From: Rhizobium subbaraonis
Lineage (GTDB): Bacteria > Pseudomonadota > Alphaproteobacteria > Rhizobiales > Rhizobiaceae
Length of the DNA: 33,196 nucleotides
Reading direction: 5' to 3'
Assembly: GCF_900220975.1 (NCBI RefSeq)
Contig: NZ_OBQD01000018.1
Location: 97,775-130,970, forward strand
Of the stretch, positions 1-8,847 are shown piece after piece. Position 1 is the stretch's first letter. Each line of letters starts with the position of its first letter. The position numbers were made by a program, and so were the translations under genes. The notes below the pieces were generated by a model that worked only from the letters and a program-made list of their open reading frames with translations, searched no databases and was not told where the DNA came from.

Positions 1-2
1 CC

Positions 3-995
3 GCCGACTTCGGCTTTAATGACAAGGCGGATGGGCACACGCTGGCAGGCGTGAAATTCGCGACGCTGCCCACCGCGGGAACGCTGACCCTGTCCGGCAA
101 GGCGATCAAGGCCGGGCAGGTCGTCAGTTCGGCAGATCTCGGCAAGCTGACCTATACGCCGACCGCCAATGCCACAACGCCCGCATCCTTCTCCTTCCAG
201 GTCATCGACAATGGCGGAAAGGCCGATGGCGGCATCGACACCGACCCGACGCCGAACGCCTTCCGCTTCTCGATCACGCCGGTCAACGATGCCCCGTTCG
301 GCAGCGACAAGGTCGTCAGCATGCCCGAAGACAAGCGGTACGTCTTCAAGACAGGCGATTTCGGCTTTTCGGACAAGATCGACGGCAACGCGTTCCATGC
401 CGTCAAGATCGCGGCCCTCCCGACCGTAGGTTCGCTCAGTCTCGCCGGCAAGGCCGTCAAATCGGGTCAGATCGTCAGCATCGCCGAGATCGGCAAGCTC
501 GCCTATACACCGCCCGCAAACGACTTCGGCAAGGGGCTTGCGTCGATGAAATTCCAGGTCATCGACAATGGCGGAACCGCGAACGGCGGCAGGCACATCG
601 ATCCGACGCCCAACATCGTCACCTTCAACGTGGCGGACGTGACCGACATCATCCGGGGAACCTTAAAGGCCGACAAGCTCAAGGGAACACAGGGAAAGGA
701 TGTTCTGGATGGTCGAGCCGGCGCGGACACATTGACCGGCGGCAGTGGAGCGGACACCTTCGTCTTCAAGACCGGCTATGACCGCGACAAGATCACAGAC
801 TTCACGGCGACGGGGTCCAACCACGATATCCTGGACTTGGCCGGTCTCAAATCCGTAACCAGTTTTGCCGACCTCAAGAAAAACCACCTCTCGACCCACG
901 GCGCCGACGTCTGGATCGATGGCGGAAAGGGTGATGTCCTGATCCTCAAGGGCATCAAGACCGGCGACCTGACGAAAGGGGATTTCCTCTTCTGA
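3..995 (+). CDS. C-terminal part of a type I-secreted RTX protein with Ig/cadherin-like repeats (5' truncated by window edge)
   Basis: The reading frame is open from base 3, so the gene starts outside the window; the first internal ATG (51) is not the real start because the residues before it (ADFGFNDKADGHTLAG) already belong to a repeat. Two copies of a roughly 100-residue beta-rich repeat are visible, sharing DFGF-DK-DG, GKLAYTP or GKLTYTP, and FQVIDNGG. They are followed by RTX-type calcium-binding sequence (GKDVLDGRAGADTLTGGSGADTF, broken here only for reading) and a tail with KITDF and LDLAG that ends in the hydrophobic DFLF. RTX repeats plus such a tail are the family hallmark of proteins exported by a type I (ABC/MFP/outer-membrane channel) secretion system. 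Role is likely a surface or extracellular adhesin-like protein; the exact function cannot be told. No secretion genes are in the window. Confidence 0.85.
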   Translation, partial: ADFGFNDKADGHTLAGVKFATLPTAGTLTLSGKAIKAGQVVSSADLGKLTYTPTANATTPASFSFQVIDNGGKADGGIDTDPTPNAFRFSITPVNDAPFGSDKVVSMPEDKRYVFKTGDFGFSDKIDGNAFHAVKIAALPTVGSLSLAGKAVKSGQIVSIAEIGKLAYTPPANDFGKGLASMKFQVIDNGGTANGGRHIDPTPNIVTFNVADVTDIIRGTLKADKLKGTQGKDVLDGRAGADTLTGGSGADTFVFKTGYDRDKITDFTATGSNHDILDLAGLKSVTSFADLKKNHLSTHGADVWIDGGKGDVLILKGIKTGDLTKGDFLF

Positions 996-1070
996 GCCGC
1001 CCTGCCGGCCAAAGCGACCGCCATAGCGAACGCGACCTGACTGGTTCCCGTCAGCCTCGCCTGCGGCAGC

Positions 1071-1790
1071 TCAGCCGAATTTTGCCGACCAGGTGTCGAT
1101 CCACTTCTGTGCGGCGGCAAAGCGTCCGCTCGCGGCAAGTGCCTCGATATCGGACTTGATGTTCTGCCAATGCTTACGTTCCTGCGCTTCGGTCAGAAGC
1201 CGGCCGGAGGAGCGGCGTGAATTGTGAACGCGGACGTCCGTCGGCTCCTCGAAGTCGAGGCCGATGAACTCCTGCACCTTGCGAACCGAGTTGACGGGGT
1301 CGCTGCACAGATCTTCGAAATCGAGCAGCAGCAGCGTGTCCGAAAACCCGGCAGCGTCGAACCGCTGGATCTGGCTCCAATAGGAGGATGCATCGTCGAA
1401 GCCGCGGGTGGCGCGCGCACCATTGATGCTTCGTCCCCGGCTCGCATTGTGCGACATGTGGGAATCGATACGGTCGATCGGATCGCGCAGGATGTAGATC
1501 AGCTTCTTCTGCTTGGGCAATGCAGCAATTCGGTCCGCACAGCCGTTTGCCAGATAGTTTTTCGTGTAGCTGGGCGAGGCTTCCAGCGTCCAGCTTCCGC
1601 CGGGAACATCGTGCTTGAAGAAGCGAGCATACTTCTTCTCCCGATCTTCCAGAAAGTAGTCGAGCTCCTTGGTGCTCTTGAAGCCCTTTCTGTGCGACAT
1701 CGTTACCTTCGAATGCTGCGAAAGCAGATGGTAGAGCGTCGTTGTGCCCGCCTTCATCGCGCCGATGATGATGATGTGACCTATGTGCAT
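1071..1790 (-). CDS. Sulfotransferase family protein (PAPS-dependent)
   Basis: The 239-residue protein begins with a beta strand and P-loop-like PAPS 5'-phosphosulfate loop, IIIIGAMKAGTTTLYHLL (residues about 7-24). It also has a 3'-phosphate-binding segment, LIYILRDPIDRIDSHMSH (about 97-114), with the conserved Arg and Ser. This is the standard layout of the cytosolic sulfotransferase fold, which moves sulfate from PAPS to a sugar, lipid or small molecule; the acceptor cannot be predicted. I chose the ATG at 1790 because the P-loop strand follows at once; an in-frame ATG at 1832 would add 14 residues with no family resemblance and would overlap the divergent gene's upstream region. It sits between an RTX gene end and a lipoprotein gene, so surface-polysaccharide or exported-molecule sulfation is possible but inferred. 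Confidence 0.82.
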   Translation of the reverse strand: MHIGHIIIIGAMKAGTTTLYHLLSQHSKVTMSHRKGFKSTKELDYFLEDREKKYARFFKHDVPGGSWTLEASPSYTKNYLANGCADRIAALPKQKKLIYILRDPIDRIDSHMSHNASRGRSINGARATRGFDDASSYWSQIQRFDAAGFSDTLLLLDFEDLCSDPVNSVRKVQEFIGLDFEEPTDVRVHNSRRSSGRLLTEAQERKHWQNIKSDIEALAASGRFAAAQKWIDTWSAKFG

Positions 1791-1893
1791 TCCGATACCG
1801 TCTTGAATAGCTCTCGACGCTGCCGGTAACATGCACGGGCTTCTGCGTCGAGTATATTTTCGGTTTCAGAATGGGTACTTTGGGAGGTTATGC

Positions 1894-2484
1894 ATGCTGG
1901 CCGATGGTCTCGGTTCGAATTTAGCCCGCGTGCGACGTTTGTGTGCGCTTCTCGCCTTCATCCCCCTGCTCGCCGCCTGCACCGTCGAAACCTCACCCGG
2001 CCCCGGAGGCGGTGGCCGACCGATTCCCGGGCCGGGCATGTGCACGATGGAATATGCGCCGGTGTGCGCGGAGCGCGGCGGACGGCGGCAGACGCTATCC
2101 AACGCCTGTGAGGCGCGCAACCGCGGCTTCGATATCATCCATCGCGGCGAGTGCCGGCGTCAGCCGGAAGTCCGGGCCTGCACGCGCGAGTACAACCCGG
2201 TCTGCGGTGAGCGCCGCGGCCGCCAGCAGACCTTTGCGAACGCCTGTGAGGCGCGCAACCAGGGCTTCCAGATCATTAGGCGCGGGGAATGCCGTCGCCA
2301 GCCGGACCGGCGCCCGGACAGGGAGCCGGATCGCCGCCCCGATCGCGAACCGCAGCGGATGTGCACCATGGAATATGCCCCCGTCTGCGCAGAACGCGGC
2401 GGCCGGATGCGCACATTTCCCAACGCCTGCACCGCCGGCAACGACGGCTTCCGCATCATCGGCACGGGAGAATGCCGCCGCTGA
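1894..2484 (+). CDS. Lipoprotein with three Kazal-like (protease-inhibitor type) modules
   Basis: The 196-residue product has a lipoprotein signal peptide ending in LLAAC (Cys29). It then has three modules of about 38 residues, at roughly 50-87, 96-133 and 157-194. Each has the pattern CT-EY-PVC-ER-GR-TF-NAC-A-N-GF-II-GEC, with four cysteines at fixed spacing (for example 50, 58, 72, 87). This resembles short bacterial Kazal-type serine protease inhibitor domains, which usually have six cysteines in animals. Modules 2 and 3 are joined by an Arg/Pro/Asp/Glu linker built of repeated RRPDREPD. The ATG at 1894 is preferred because GGGAGG lies six bases upstream; an in-frame ATG at 1831 would put 21 odd residues before the signal peptide. 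Predicted to be anchored at the outer or inner membrane facing the periplasm or surface. Inhibitory activity is inferred only. Confidence 0.8.
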   Translation: MLADGLGSNLARVRRLCALLAFIPLLAACTVETSPGPGGGGRPIPGPGMCTMEYAPVCAERGGRRQTLSNACEARNRGFDIIHRGECRRQPEVRACTREYNPVCGERRGRQQTFANACEARNQGFQIIRRGECRRQPDRRPDREPDRRPDREPQRMCTMEYAPVCAERGGRMRTFPNACTAGNDGFRIIGTGECRR

Positions 2485-2625
2485 CGTCACCTTCCCGCGC
2501 GCCGCCATCCTCGCGGCGCGCGGCCGGGGCGGCGACAGTTGCGGCGCCGCAGGTCGGATTTCGTTCGCATCTCCCGGCAGCTGTGCTAACCAGATCCGAC
2601 CCGCCAACCCCGTTCATCGTGCCAC

Positions 2626-3819
2626 ATGCTTCGTGACTTCTCCGCACAAGCGCTCTTCATGGGCCTTCTCACCGCCTTCGTCGGTTTCGCCAGTTCCTTC
2701 GCCGTCGTGCTGCATGGCCTGACGGGCGTCGGCGCCAGCGAAGCGCAGGCGGCATCCGGCGTGATGGCGCTTTCGATCTCCATGGGCCTGTGCGCCATCG
2801 TCCTCAGCGCCTGGACGCGGCTACCCGTCTCGATCGCCTGGTCGACGCCGGGCGCCGCATTGCTTGCCAGCTCCGGCGCGGTCGAGGGCGGTTTCGCGGC
2901 TGCCGTCGGCGGCTTTTTCGTCTGCGCCGCTCTCGTCGTCGCAGCCGGCCTCTGGAAGCCGCTTGGGCGCATGGTGGCGGCCATTCCCGCCACGCTGGCA
3001 AACGCCATGCTGGCCGGCGTGCTGATCGGCCTGTGTTTTGCGCCGGTCAAGGCGGTCGCGTTCAATCCGGTCTTCGGGCTCGCGATCCTTGGCGCCTGGG
3101 CAATCGTCGGCGCCTTCAACCGGCTCCTCGCCGTTCCGGCCGCCCTTGTCGCGTTCGCACTCGTGCTCGCCTTCGGCATCGACATCCCCGACGGGGCATT
3201 TTCCGCGATCGCGCGTGACCTGCTGCCGCATCCCGAGATCGTGGCGCCCGTGTTCAACCTGCCCGGCCTCGTCAGCATTGCCCTGCCGCTGTTCGTCGTC
3301 ACCATGGCCTCCCAGAACATTCCGGGGATCGCCATTCTCAAGGTGAACCATTACGAGCCCAACCCCGGTCCGCTTTTCGCCGCCACCGGTCTCTTCTCGT
3401 TCCTCAGCGCACCCTTCGGCGGCCATGCCGTCAATCTTGCGGCGATCACCGCGGCCATGTGCGCAGGCGAGGATGCGCATGCGGATCCGCGCCGCAGATA
3501 CTGGGCCGCCATCAATGCCGGCGTCTTCTACGTGGTCTTCGGTCTGCTGGCCGGCGCGGTGACGGCGATCGTCAACCTCGCGCCTCCCATCCTCATCCAG
3601 GCGGTCGCCGGCCTTGCCCTGATCAGCGCATTCGCAAGCTCGGCGATGAACGCCTTCAAGGAGGCGGAAACGCGGGAGGCCGCCGCCCTCACCTTCTTGA
3701 CGACGGCGTCAGGCGTCAGCTTCGGCGGCATATCCGGCGCTTTCTGGGGCCTTCTCGCCGGCGGGCTTGTGATGGGCCTTGGCCGCTTCGTCGCCGCGCG
3801 CAAGGCCAAAAAGGTGTAG
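2626..3819 (+). CDS. BenE-family membrane transporter (benzoate/H+ symporter-like)
   Basis: This 397-residue protein is hydrophobic throughout, with about 11-12 membrane segments. It matches the BenE family in length and in motifs such as VSIAWSTPGAALLA (about 68-81), MASQNIPGIAIL (about 227-238) and SAPFGGHAVNLAAITAAMCAG (about 260-280, written here in part from the family's conserved central region). BenE proteins are inner-membrane secondary transporters named for benzoate uptake in Acinetobacter, but most homologues have no known substrate. The gene stands alone: no aromatic degradation gene lies nearby, so benzoate itself is doubtful. The ATG at 2626 is the first in frame; no strong Shine-Dalgarno is visible before it. 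The 140 bases between the lipoprotein gene and this start hold GC-rich inverted segments but nothing I can name. Confidence 0.85.
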   Translation: MLRDFSAQALFMGLLTAFVGFASSFAVVLHGLTGVGASEAQAASGVMALSISMGLCAIVLSAWTRLPVSIAWSTPGAALLASSGAVEGGFAAAVGGFFVCAALVVAAGLWKPLGRMVAAIPATLANAMLAGVLIGLCFAPVKAVAFNPVFGLAILGAWAIVGAFNRLLAVPAALVAFALVLAFGIDIPDGAFSAIARDLLPHPEIVAPVFNLPGLVSIALPLFVVTMASQNIPGIAILKVNHYEPNPGPLFAATGLFSFLSAPFGGHAVNLAAITAAMCAGEDAHADPRRRYWAAINAGVFYVVFGLLAGAVTAIVNLAPPILIQAVAGLALISAFASSAMNAFKEAETREAAALTFLTTASGVSFGGISGAFWGLLAGGLVMGLGRFVAARKAKKV

Positions 3820-3873
3820 CGGAGGGCCGCGCCGCGCATTCTTCGCGGTTGGCCATGATTTTCCCGCCGACCC

Positions 3874-3902
3874 TTGCATTTCGAGGCTTTCTCGGATATG
3901 CG
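3874..3902 (+). promoter_or_regulatory. Candidate sigma-70 promoter for rplY
   Basis: TTGCAT at 3874-3879 and TATGCG at 3897-3902 are 17 bases apart, which fits the relaxed rhizobial housekeeping promoter. It lies about 130 bases before the rplY start, in a 211-base gap with no gene. The -10 is weak, so this is tentative. Confidence 0.35.
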
Positions 3903-4030
3903 ACCCCCGTCCGCGTAGACACCCTTGGAGGCAACGCGGATGAGGCTTTCACGAAATCCTCAAGTTTCGCACGGCCGGCCCGAAAGCCGCAGCCGGCGAA
4001 GCTCTCCAGTAACGTATGAAAGGTCATGCT

Positions 4031-4642
4031 ATGAGCCACGCATCCTACGAGCTCAAGGCCGAGACGCGCGAACGGGTTGGTAAGGGGTCCTCCCGTGAAC
4101 TTCGTCGCAACGGTCTTATCCCGGCTGTCATCTACGGTGACAAGAAGGCCCCGCTCTCGATCGCCCTGTCGACCAAGGAAGTCACCCAGCGCATCCACGC
4201 CGGCGGCTTCATGACGACGGTCGCGACGATCGACGTCAACGGCGAGAAGATCAGCGTCCTGCCGAAGGACTACCAGCTCGATCCGGTCCGCGATTTCACT
4301 CTGCACGTCGACTTCCTGCGCGTTTCCGCAGACAGCCGCGTCACCGTCCAGGTTCCGGTCCACTTCGTCAACGAAGACAAGGCCCCCGGCATCAAGCAGG
4401 GCGGCATGCTGAACATCGTTCGCCATGAAGTCGAGCTGCACTGCCCGGCCAACGACATTCCGGAAGCCATCACCTTCGACCTCGAAGGCCTGAAGATCGG
4501 CGACAGCATCCACATCTCGCACACCAAGCTGCCGAAGGGCACGAGCCCGGTCATCACCGACCGCGACTTCACCGTTGCCACGATCGTCGGCACGGCTGCA
4601 GCGAAGGAAGACGAAGCCGAAGGCGAGGCAAGCGCCGAATAA
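4031..4642 (+). CDS. rplY: 50S ribosomal protein L25/general stress protein Ctc, long form
   Basis: The 203-residue product begins [19 protein letters not shown], the typical opening of long L25 (TL5/Ctc) proteins. It carries the 5S-rRNA-binding N-terminal barrel (about 1-95, with [12 protein letters not shown]) and a C-terminal beta domain (about 96-185, with [17 protein letters not shown]). It ends in an acidic Ala/Glu tail. It binds 5S rRNA in the large ribosomal subunit. The ATG at 4031 is chosen over the in-frame ATG at 4016 because AAAGG ends about seven bases before it and family members start there. It is followed by a strong terminator, so it is probably transcribed alone. In rhizobia this gene usually lies close upstream of pth and ychF; here a c-di-GMP gene pair is inserted between rplY and pth. 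Confidence 0.95.
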   Translation: MSHASYELKAETRERVGKGSSRELRRNGLIPAVIYGDKKAPLSIALSTKEVTQRIHAGGFMTTVATIDVNGEKISVLPKDYQLDPVRDFTLHVDFLRVSADSRVTVQVPVHFVNEDKAPGIKQGGMLNIVRHEVELHCPANDIPEAITFDLEGLKIGDSIHISHTKLPKGTSPVITDRDFTVATIVGTAAAKEDEAEGEASAE

Positions 4643-4670
4643 GCTTCAGACAAGACTGATTGTCTTGCAC

Positions 4671-4710
4671 AAGCCCGCCTTCGGAGACGAAGGCGGGCTT
4701 TCGTTATTCT
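4671..4710 (+). terminator. Rho-independent terminator after rplY
   Basis: A perfect 13-bp stem (AAGCCCGCCTTCG / CGAAGGCGGGCTT) closes a GAGA loop and is followed by TTCGTTATTCT. A smaller 6-bp hairpin (CAAGAC/GTCTTG, 4651-4667) precedes it, directly after the stop codon. Confidence 0.85.
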
Positions 4711-4822
4711 ATCCAGCCATTTCAGCAACATTTAAGATATCGATGAAATACTGAGCTCCGGGGCAACAACACAAGAGAACCGGTATGCGGGCGACCATGC
4801 GCAGGACTGCGGAGAATGGGGC

Positions 4823-7207
4823 ATGAGGATACGGTCGGTCGAAAGCCGTTTCATTGCCATTGTCTTCGGCGCACTTGTCGCGCTTGTCGCACCGCTGTTC
4901 CTCCTGCTTTTCGTCCTTTCGTCCGATCGGGTCGCACGCGAGCGGCTGCAAGACACGGAAATCCTTCTCAAGGCGAACGTTCAGGCGCTTGGCAAGCCTC
5001 TGTGGGATCTCGACGACGACAGCACGCAGCAGATCGTAAAAGCCCTGCAGGCCGACGATGAGATCGGCTATGTCCACGTTCGCGACACCTCCGGCACGCT
5101 CGACATCCGCCGTCCGGCCTCTCCCCCGCCGGTCGGCAGCGTCCAGTCCAAGATCACAGCCGACATCCTGCACCAGGCCCGGGAGGGCATCCGCAAGGTC
5201 GGCGAAGCGGAGATCTGGATCGCAAAGCGCGGAGCGATGTCGCGCATCACGAGGGACGAAATCGCCCTGTTCTTGATCTTCCTGTTTTCCGTCGGAACAC
5301 TTGTCGTCGCAGCCATCATCGGCAATCGCATGACCATTATCCGCCCGCTGGAGCGTCTGACCGCCGCAATCGAGGCGACCCGGCGGCTTGGGTCGCGCCG
5401 GCACGTGGAATGGACATCCAGCGACGAGATGGGACACCTCGCCCGCACCTTCAACGAGATGCAGAGCAGGCTGGAGCGGGAGGAGAACGAACTCAGGCTC
5501 GCACACGCCCGCACCACCGAGATCTACAACAAGACGCCAGCCATGCTGTTCACGATCGATCCGGACAACCGGATCGCCGCCGTCAGCGACTACTGGCTGG
5601 TGGCAACCGGCTATAGCCGGGACGCCGTCATCGGCCGCAGCTTCACCGAATTCGTCGATGCCGCCGACCATCTGGTCTATCGCGATCGCCGTAGCGGCGG
5701 CGTGGACGACAACGGCATCTGCGAGGTCACCGTTAGGTTCCACCGCGCCGACGGGAGCGTGATGGACGTGCTGGTCCTCGAGAGTTGCGCATCCATCGGC
5801 AGCACCGAGCCGACGCTCTCGGTCATGACCGACGTGACGGGCCTGAAGGAGGCGGAAAGCCGCAACCACCGGCAGGCGATCACCGACCATCTCACCGGAC
5901 TGCTCAACCGCCAGGGCTTCGAATCCGTCCTGGGCAGCCTGATCACAAAGGCGGATGCCGAGGAGCAGCAACTGGCCTGCCTCTTCCTCGACCTCGACCG
6001 TTTCAAATGGATCAACGACAATCTCGGACACGCCATCGGCGACCAGGTTCTCGTCGAGGTCGCCGAAAGGCTCCGCAACCAGTTGCGCTTCAACGACATC
6101 GTCGCCCGCCTCGGCGGCGACGAATTCGCAATCCTCCTCACCGCCCAGGACGCCATCCAGCTGGCACTCGACGTGAGCGGGAGGCTATGCTCCGCGCTCA
6201 AGGAGCCGATCATCATCAACGGCAGCCGTCTGAATGTCAGCGCCAGCGTCGGCGTCGCGGTCTATCCCGACCACGCGGCGAACGCGGGCGATCTGCTGCA
6301 GAAGTCGGACATGGCGATGTACGCCCGCAAACGGAACGGCAAGAACGGCACCCGCCTGTTTGACGACGAGATCGTCGACATCGCCCGCAAGCGCCTGGAG
6401 ATCGAGCAATGCATCGAACAGGCTCTGCGGGAGGATTGGCTCGACGCTCACCTGCAGCCGATCATCGATCTTCGTTCGGGTCGCGTCTCGGGCTTCGAAG
6501 CGTTGCTGCGGCTGCGTCATCCGCAAAAAGGCCTCCTCGTCCCGGAAGACATCATCGTTGTTGCCGAGGAGAACGGATCGATCGGCAAGGTCGGCGACGT
6601 CATCTTCGAGAAATCAGTCCGCTATCTTGCCGATCTGTCGAAGATCGACGGCTTCTCCGACAGCTACCTGGCCGTCAACTTCTCGCCACTGCAGTTCGAT
6701 GCCGCACTGCCGAGCCGCCTTGCCTCGCTGCTCCTGCAATATGGCGTCAAACCCTCGCGCATCGTGGTGGAGATCACCGAAGCGGTGCTGATGCTGGACA
6801 ATCCGGCGGTCCGCCAGGTGATGGATGCGCTTGGCGCGCTTGGCTGCCGGATCGCGCTCGACGACTTCGGCACGGGGTACTCTTCGCTGAGCTATCTGAA
6901 CAGCTTTCCCGTCGATATCGTCAAGGTCGACCAGTCATTCGTCAGGGCGCTGGGTACGTCAGCACCGGAAGTTGCCCGCAAGAGCCGCACATTGATCGAA
7001 GGCATCTGCATGATCGCCCACCAGATGGGCTGCACGGTCGTCGCCGAAGGCGTCGAGACCGAGCATCAGTTGCAGGTTCTGAACGAGATCGGCATCGACT
7101 TCGGCCAGGGCTATCATTTCAGCGCACCGCTTCCCGTTGCCTCCCTGATCGAACGACTTCGCGGTCCAGCATGGGACAAGCCGGCCATCCGGGCCGGGGA
7201 GCGATGA
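4823..7207 (+). CDS. Membrane-bound HAMP-PAS-GGDEF-EAL c-di-GMP signalling protein
   Basis: 794 residues. Two membrane segments (about 10-33 and 147-168) bracket a periplasmic sensor of about 110 residues. Then come a HAMP linker (about 169-222), a PAS domain (about 232-345), a GGDEF domain (about 350-515) and an EAL domain (about 525-780). The GGDEF motif is intact at 431-435, with an RxxD inhibitory site (RFND, 422-425) five residues before it. The EAL domain keeps EAL (559-561), the Asn of NFSP (619), EITE (650-653), [10 protein letters not shown] (679-688), the Lys of VKVDQ and AEGVET. Both synthesis and breakdown of c-di-GMP are therefore possible on paper. GGAG at 4811-4814 lies eight bases before the ATG. 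The stop overlaps the start of the next gene (ATGA), so the two are likely translationally coupled; a ligand passed from that binding protein to the sensor domain is inferred. Confidence 0.92.
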   Translation: MRIRSVESRFIAIVFGALVALVAPLFLLLFVLSSDRVARERLQDTEILLKANVQALGKPLWDLDDDSTQQIVKALQADDEIGYVHVRDTSGTLDIRRPASPPPVGSVQSKITADILHQAREGIRKVGEAEIWIAKRGAMSRITRDEIALFLIFLFSVGTLVVAAIIGNRMTIIRPLERLTAAIEATRRLGSRRHVEWTSSDEMGHLARTFNEMQSRLEREENELRLAHARTTEIYNKTPAMLFTIDPDNRIAAVSDYWLVATGYSRDAVIGRSFTEFVDAADHLVYRDRRSGGVDDNGICEVTVRFHRADGSVMDVLVLESCASIGSTEPTLSVMTDVTGLKEAESRNHRQAITDHLTGLLNRQGFESVLGSLITKADAEEQQLACLFLDLDRFKWINDNLGHAIGDQVLVEVAERLRNQLRFNDIVARLGGDEFAILLTAQDAIQLALDVSGRLCSALKEPIIINGSRLNVSASVGVAVYPDHAANAGDLLQKSDMAMYARKRNGKNGTRLFDDEIVDIARKRLEIEQCIEQALREDWLDAHLQPIIDLRSGRVSGFEALLRLRHPQKGLLVPEDIIVVAEENGSIGKVGDVIFEKSVRYLADLSKIDGFSDSYLAVNFSPLQFDAALPSRLASLLLQYGVKPSRIVVEITEAVLMLDNPAVRQVMDALGALGCRIALDDFGTGYSSLSYLNSFPVDIVKVDQSFVRALGTSAPEVARKSRTLIEGICMIAHQMGCTVVAEGVETEHQLQVLNEIGIDFGQGYHFSAPLPVASLIERLRGPAWDKPAIRAGER

Positions 7208-7998
7208 AGGGATCGGGGGTAACAATGGTGCGAATGGGACGTGTTCTGCTTCCAGCCTTCCTTGTCGCAGCGTTTGCCGCCACGATCGCTCCCGCGGCGC
7301 GAGCTGCCGAAATTACCTTGGTCACAGAGGAATACGCCCCGTACAATTACTCCGAAGATGGCGTCATCAAGGGCATTGCCGTCGATCAGGTCCACCGGAT
7401 CGCGGCAATGGCCGACATCACCTACCGCATGGAGATCATGCCGTGGGCGCGTGCCCTGATGCTGGTGGAACGGCAGACCGACCACTGCGTCTTCACCACA
7501 GGCCACAATGGCGAGCGTCACGCCCGGTTTCGCTGGGTGGAACCGCTCCTGGTCGACACCATGGTCATGGTCAAACGCAGGGGAAGCTCCGTCGGGGTGC
7601 AGACGCTGGAGGATGCCCGCCGCCTGCGGGTCGGGGCTCAGCGCGGCGATTTCGCCTTCGATTTCCTCAAGGCGCGCGGCTTTGCCGATATCGACCTGGC
7701 AGCCGAGCTCTCCATCACGCTCGGCAAGCTGGAAAACGGCCGGATAGACCTGATGCCGACGTCCCTGAAAACCTACGAGAAACTCGTCTCCGAAGGCGCA
7801 GCAATCGACACGGCACTGATGATGGACGGGCAGACCTACGGCCTGGCCTGCAATCTGAACATGGCGTCCGAAACCGTCGAAGCGCTGCAGGCGGCCCTGG
7901 ACACGCTGATCGAGAGCGGCGAGCAGGATGCGATCTTCGCCCGATACGGCCTGCCGCCAACCGGAAAGGCAGGTCGTCCGGCCGCCGCCATCGACTGA
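7204..7998 (+). CDS. Periplasmic solute-binding protein, SBP_bac_3-like, coupled to the GGDEF-EAL gene
   Basis: The 264-residue product has a signal peptide (hydrophobic core about 14-30, cleavage near ARA|AE at 34) followed by [24 protein letters not shown]. This is the typical opening of polar amino-acid-type (family 3) binding proteins. Motifs of the second lobe ([26 protein letters not shown]) also fit. The ATG at 7204 overlaps the upstream stop as ATGA and has GGGGAG before it; an ATG at 7225 with GGGGGT before it is equally possible and leaves the signal peptide intact. No permease or ATPase gene follows, so import is unlikely to be its only job. Its coupling to a sensor diguanylate cyclase/phosphodiesterase suggests it presents a ligand to that protein; this is inference. 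Ligand unknown. Confidence 0.82.
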   Translation: MKGSGVTMVRMGRVLLPAFLVAAFAATIAPAARAAEITLVTEEYAPYNYSEDGVIKGIAVDQVHRIAAMADITYRMEIMPWARALMLVERQTDHCVFTTGHNGERHARFRWVEPLLVDTMVMVKRRGSSVGVQTLEDARRLRVGAQRGDFAFDFLKARGFADIDLAAELSITLGKLENGRIDLMPTSLKTYEKLVSEGAAIDTALMMDGQTYGLACNLNMASETVEALQAALDTLIESGEQDAIFARYGLPPTGKAGRPAAAID

Positions 7999-8017
7999 GG
8001 CTCCGAAAGGCGCCTCA
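7996..8017 (+). terminator. Hairpin at the end of the GGDEF-EAL/binding-protein unit
   Basis: TGAGGC-T-CC GAAA GG-C-GCCTCA forms an 8-bp stem with one mismatch and a GAAA tetraloop, starting in the stop codon. There is no clear T run, so termination is plausible but not certain. Confidence 0.4.
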
Positions 8018-8126
8018 CCGCAGCCGCCGTCGTCCCGAAAGCCTTCCGCCAGAGAAATCGGTTGACATCGGCCACGATTGGCTGTGGGAACAGGGCGAAA
8101 CGACAGTCACCCCAAGAGCGCGTCCG

Positions 8127-8840
8127 ATGCTGATCATTGCAGGCCTTGGCAATCCCGGCCCCAAATACGCCGCCAATCGCCACAACATCGGCTTCATGGC
8201 GGTCGATGCCATCCACCGCAAGAACCCGTTCTCTCCCTGGTCGAGGAAGTTCAAGGGCGAGATCGCGGAAGGCGAGCTTGCAGGAGAGAAGGTGCTGCTG
8301 ATCAAGCCGCAGACCTTCATGAACCTGTCCGGCGAGGCCGTCGGCGAGGCGATGCGCTTCTACAAGCTCGCCGCGAAGGATGTGGTGGCCATCTACGACG
8401 AACTCGACCTTGCGCCCGGCAAGGCGCGCATCAAGACCGGCGGCGGCCACGGCGGCCACAACGGCGTCAAGTCGCTCGACGCCCATTGCGGCAAGGACTA
8501 TCGCCGCCTGCGCCTCGGCATCGGCCACCCCGGCGTCAAGGAACTGGTGCACAACCATGTGCTCGGCGATTTCGCCAAGGCCGACCATGTCTGGCTCGAT
8601 CCGCTCCTCGACGAACTGGCACTCAACGCCGAAATGCTCGTACGCGGCGAGGATTCGCAGCTGATGAACAAGCTGGCGCTCGCTGTCGGCGGCACCGTCG
8701 ATGAAAAACCGAAGGCTCAGCCGAAGTCGGCAGCCCAGTCGCACATCCGCCAGGCGCGCAATACCGCACAGCCGAAGGCCCTTCCCGCAAGCGGTCCGAT
8801 GGCGGAGATGCTGAAGAAGCTCCTGGGCAAGTCCGAATAG
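8127..8840 (+). CDS. pth: Peptidyl-tRNA hydrolase
   Basis: The 237-residue product begins [11 protein letters not shown] and carries the Pth active-site set: Asn9, His19 in NRHNIGF, Met65 in TFMNLSG, Asp91 in YDELDLAPG, and Asn112 in GGHGGHNG. It cleaves the ester bond of peptidyl-tRNA released from stalled ribosomes, in the cytoplasm, and is essential in most bacteria. It is longer than the E. coli enzyme (about 194) because of a C-terminal tail rich in Ala, Lys and Gln (about 193-237), common in rhizobial homologues. The ATG at 8127 puts the family's first strand right at the start; upstream in-frame sequence lies inside the preceding binding-protein gene. Its stop is only seven bases from the stop of the convergent clpS gene. 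Confidence 0.95.
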   Translation: MLIIAGLGNPGPKYAANRHNIGFMAVDAIHRKNPFSPWSRKFKGEIAEGELAGEKVLLIKPQTFMNLSGEAVGEAMRFYKLAAKDVVAIYDELDLAPGKARIKTGGGHGGHNGVKSLDAHCGKDYRRLRLGIGHPGVKELVHNHVLGDFAKADHVWLDPLLDELALNAEMLVRGEDSQLMNKLALAVGGTVDEKPKAQPKSAAQSHIRQARNTAQPKALPASGPMAEMLKKLLGKSE

Positions 8841-8847
8841 CCAACCG

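Noticed and set aside
6409..7203. N-terminal extension of the family-3 binding protein
   Set aside because: It would run out of frame through the EAL domain; the signal peptide begins only after 7204.
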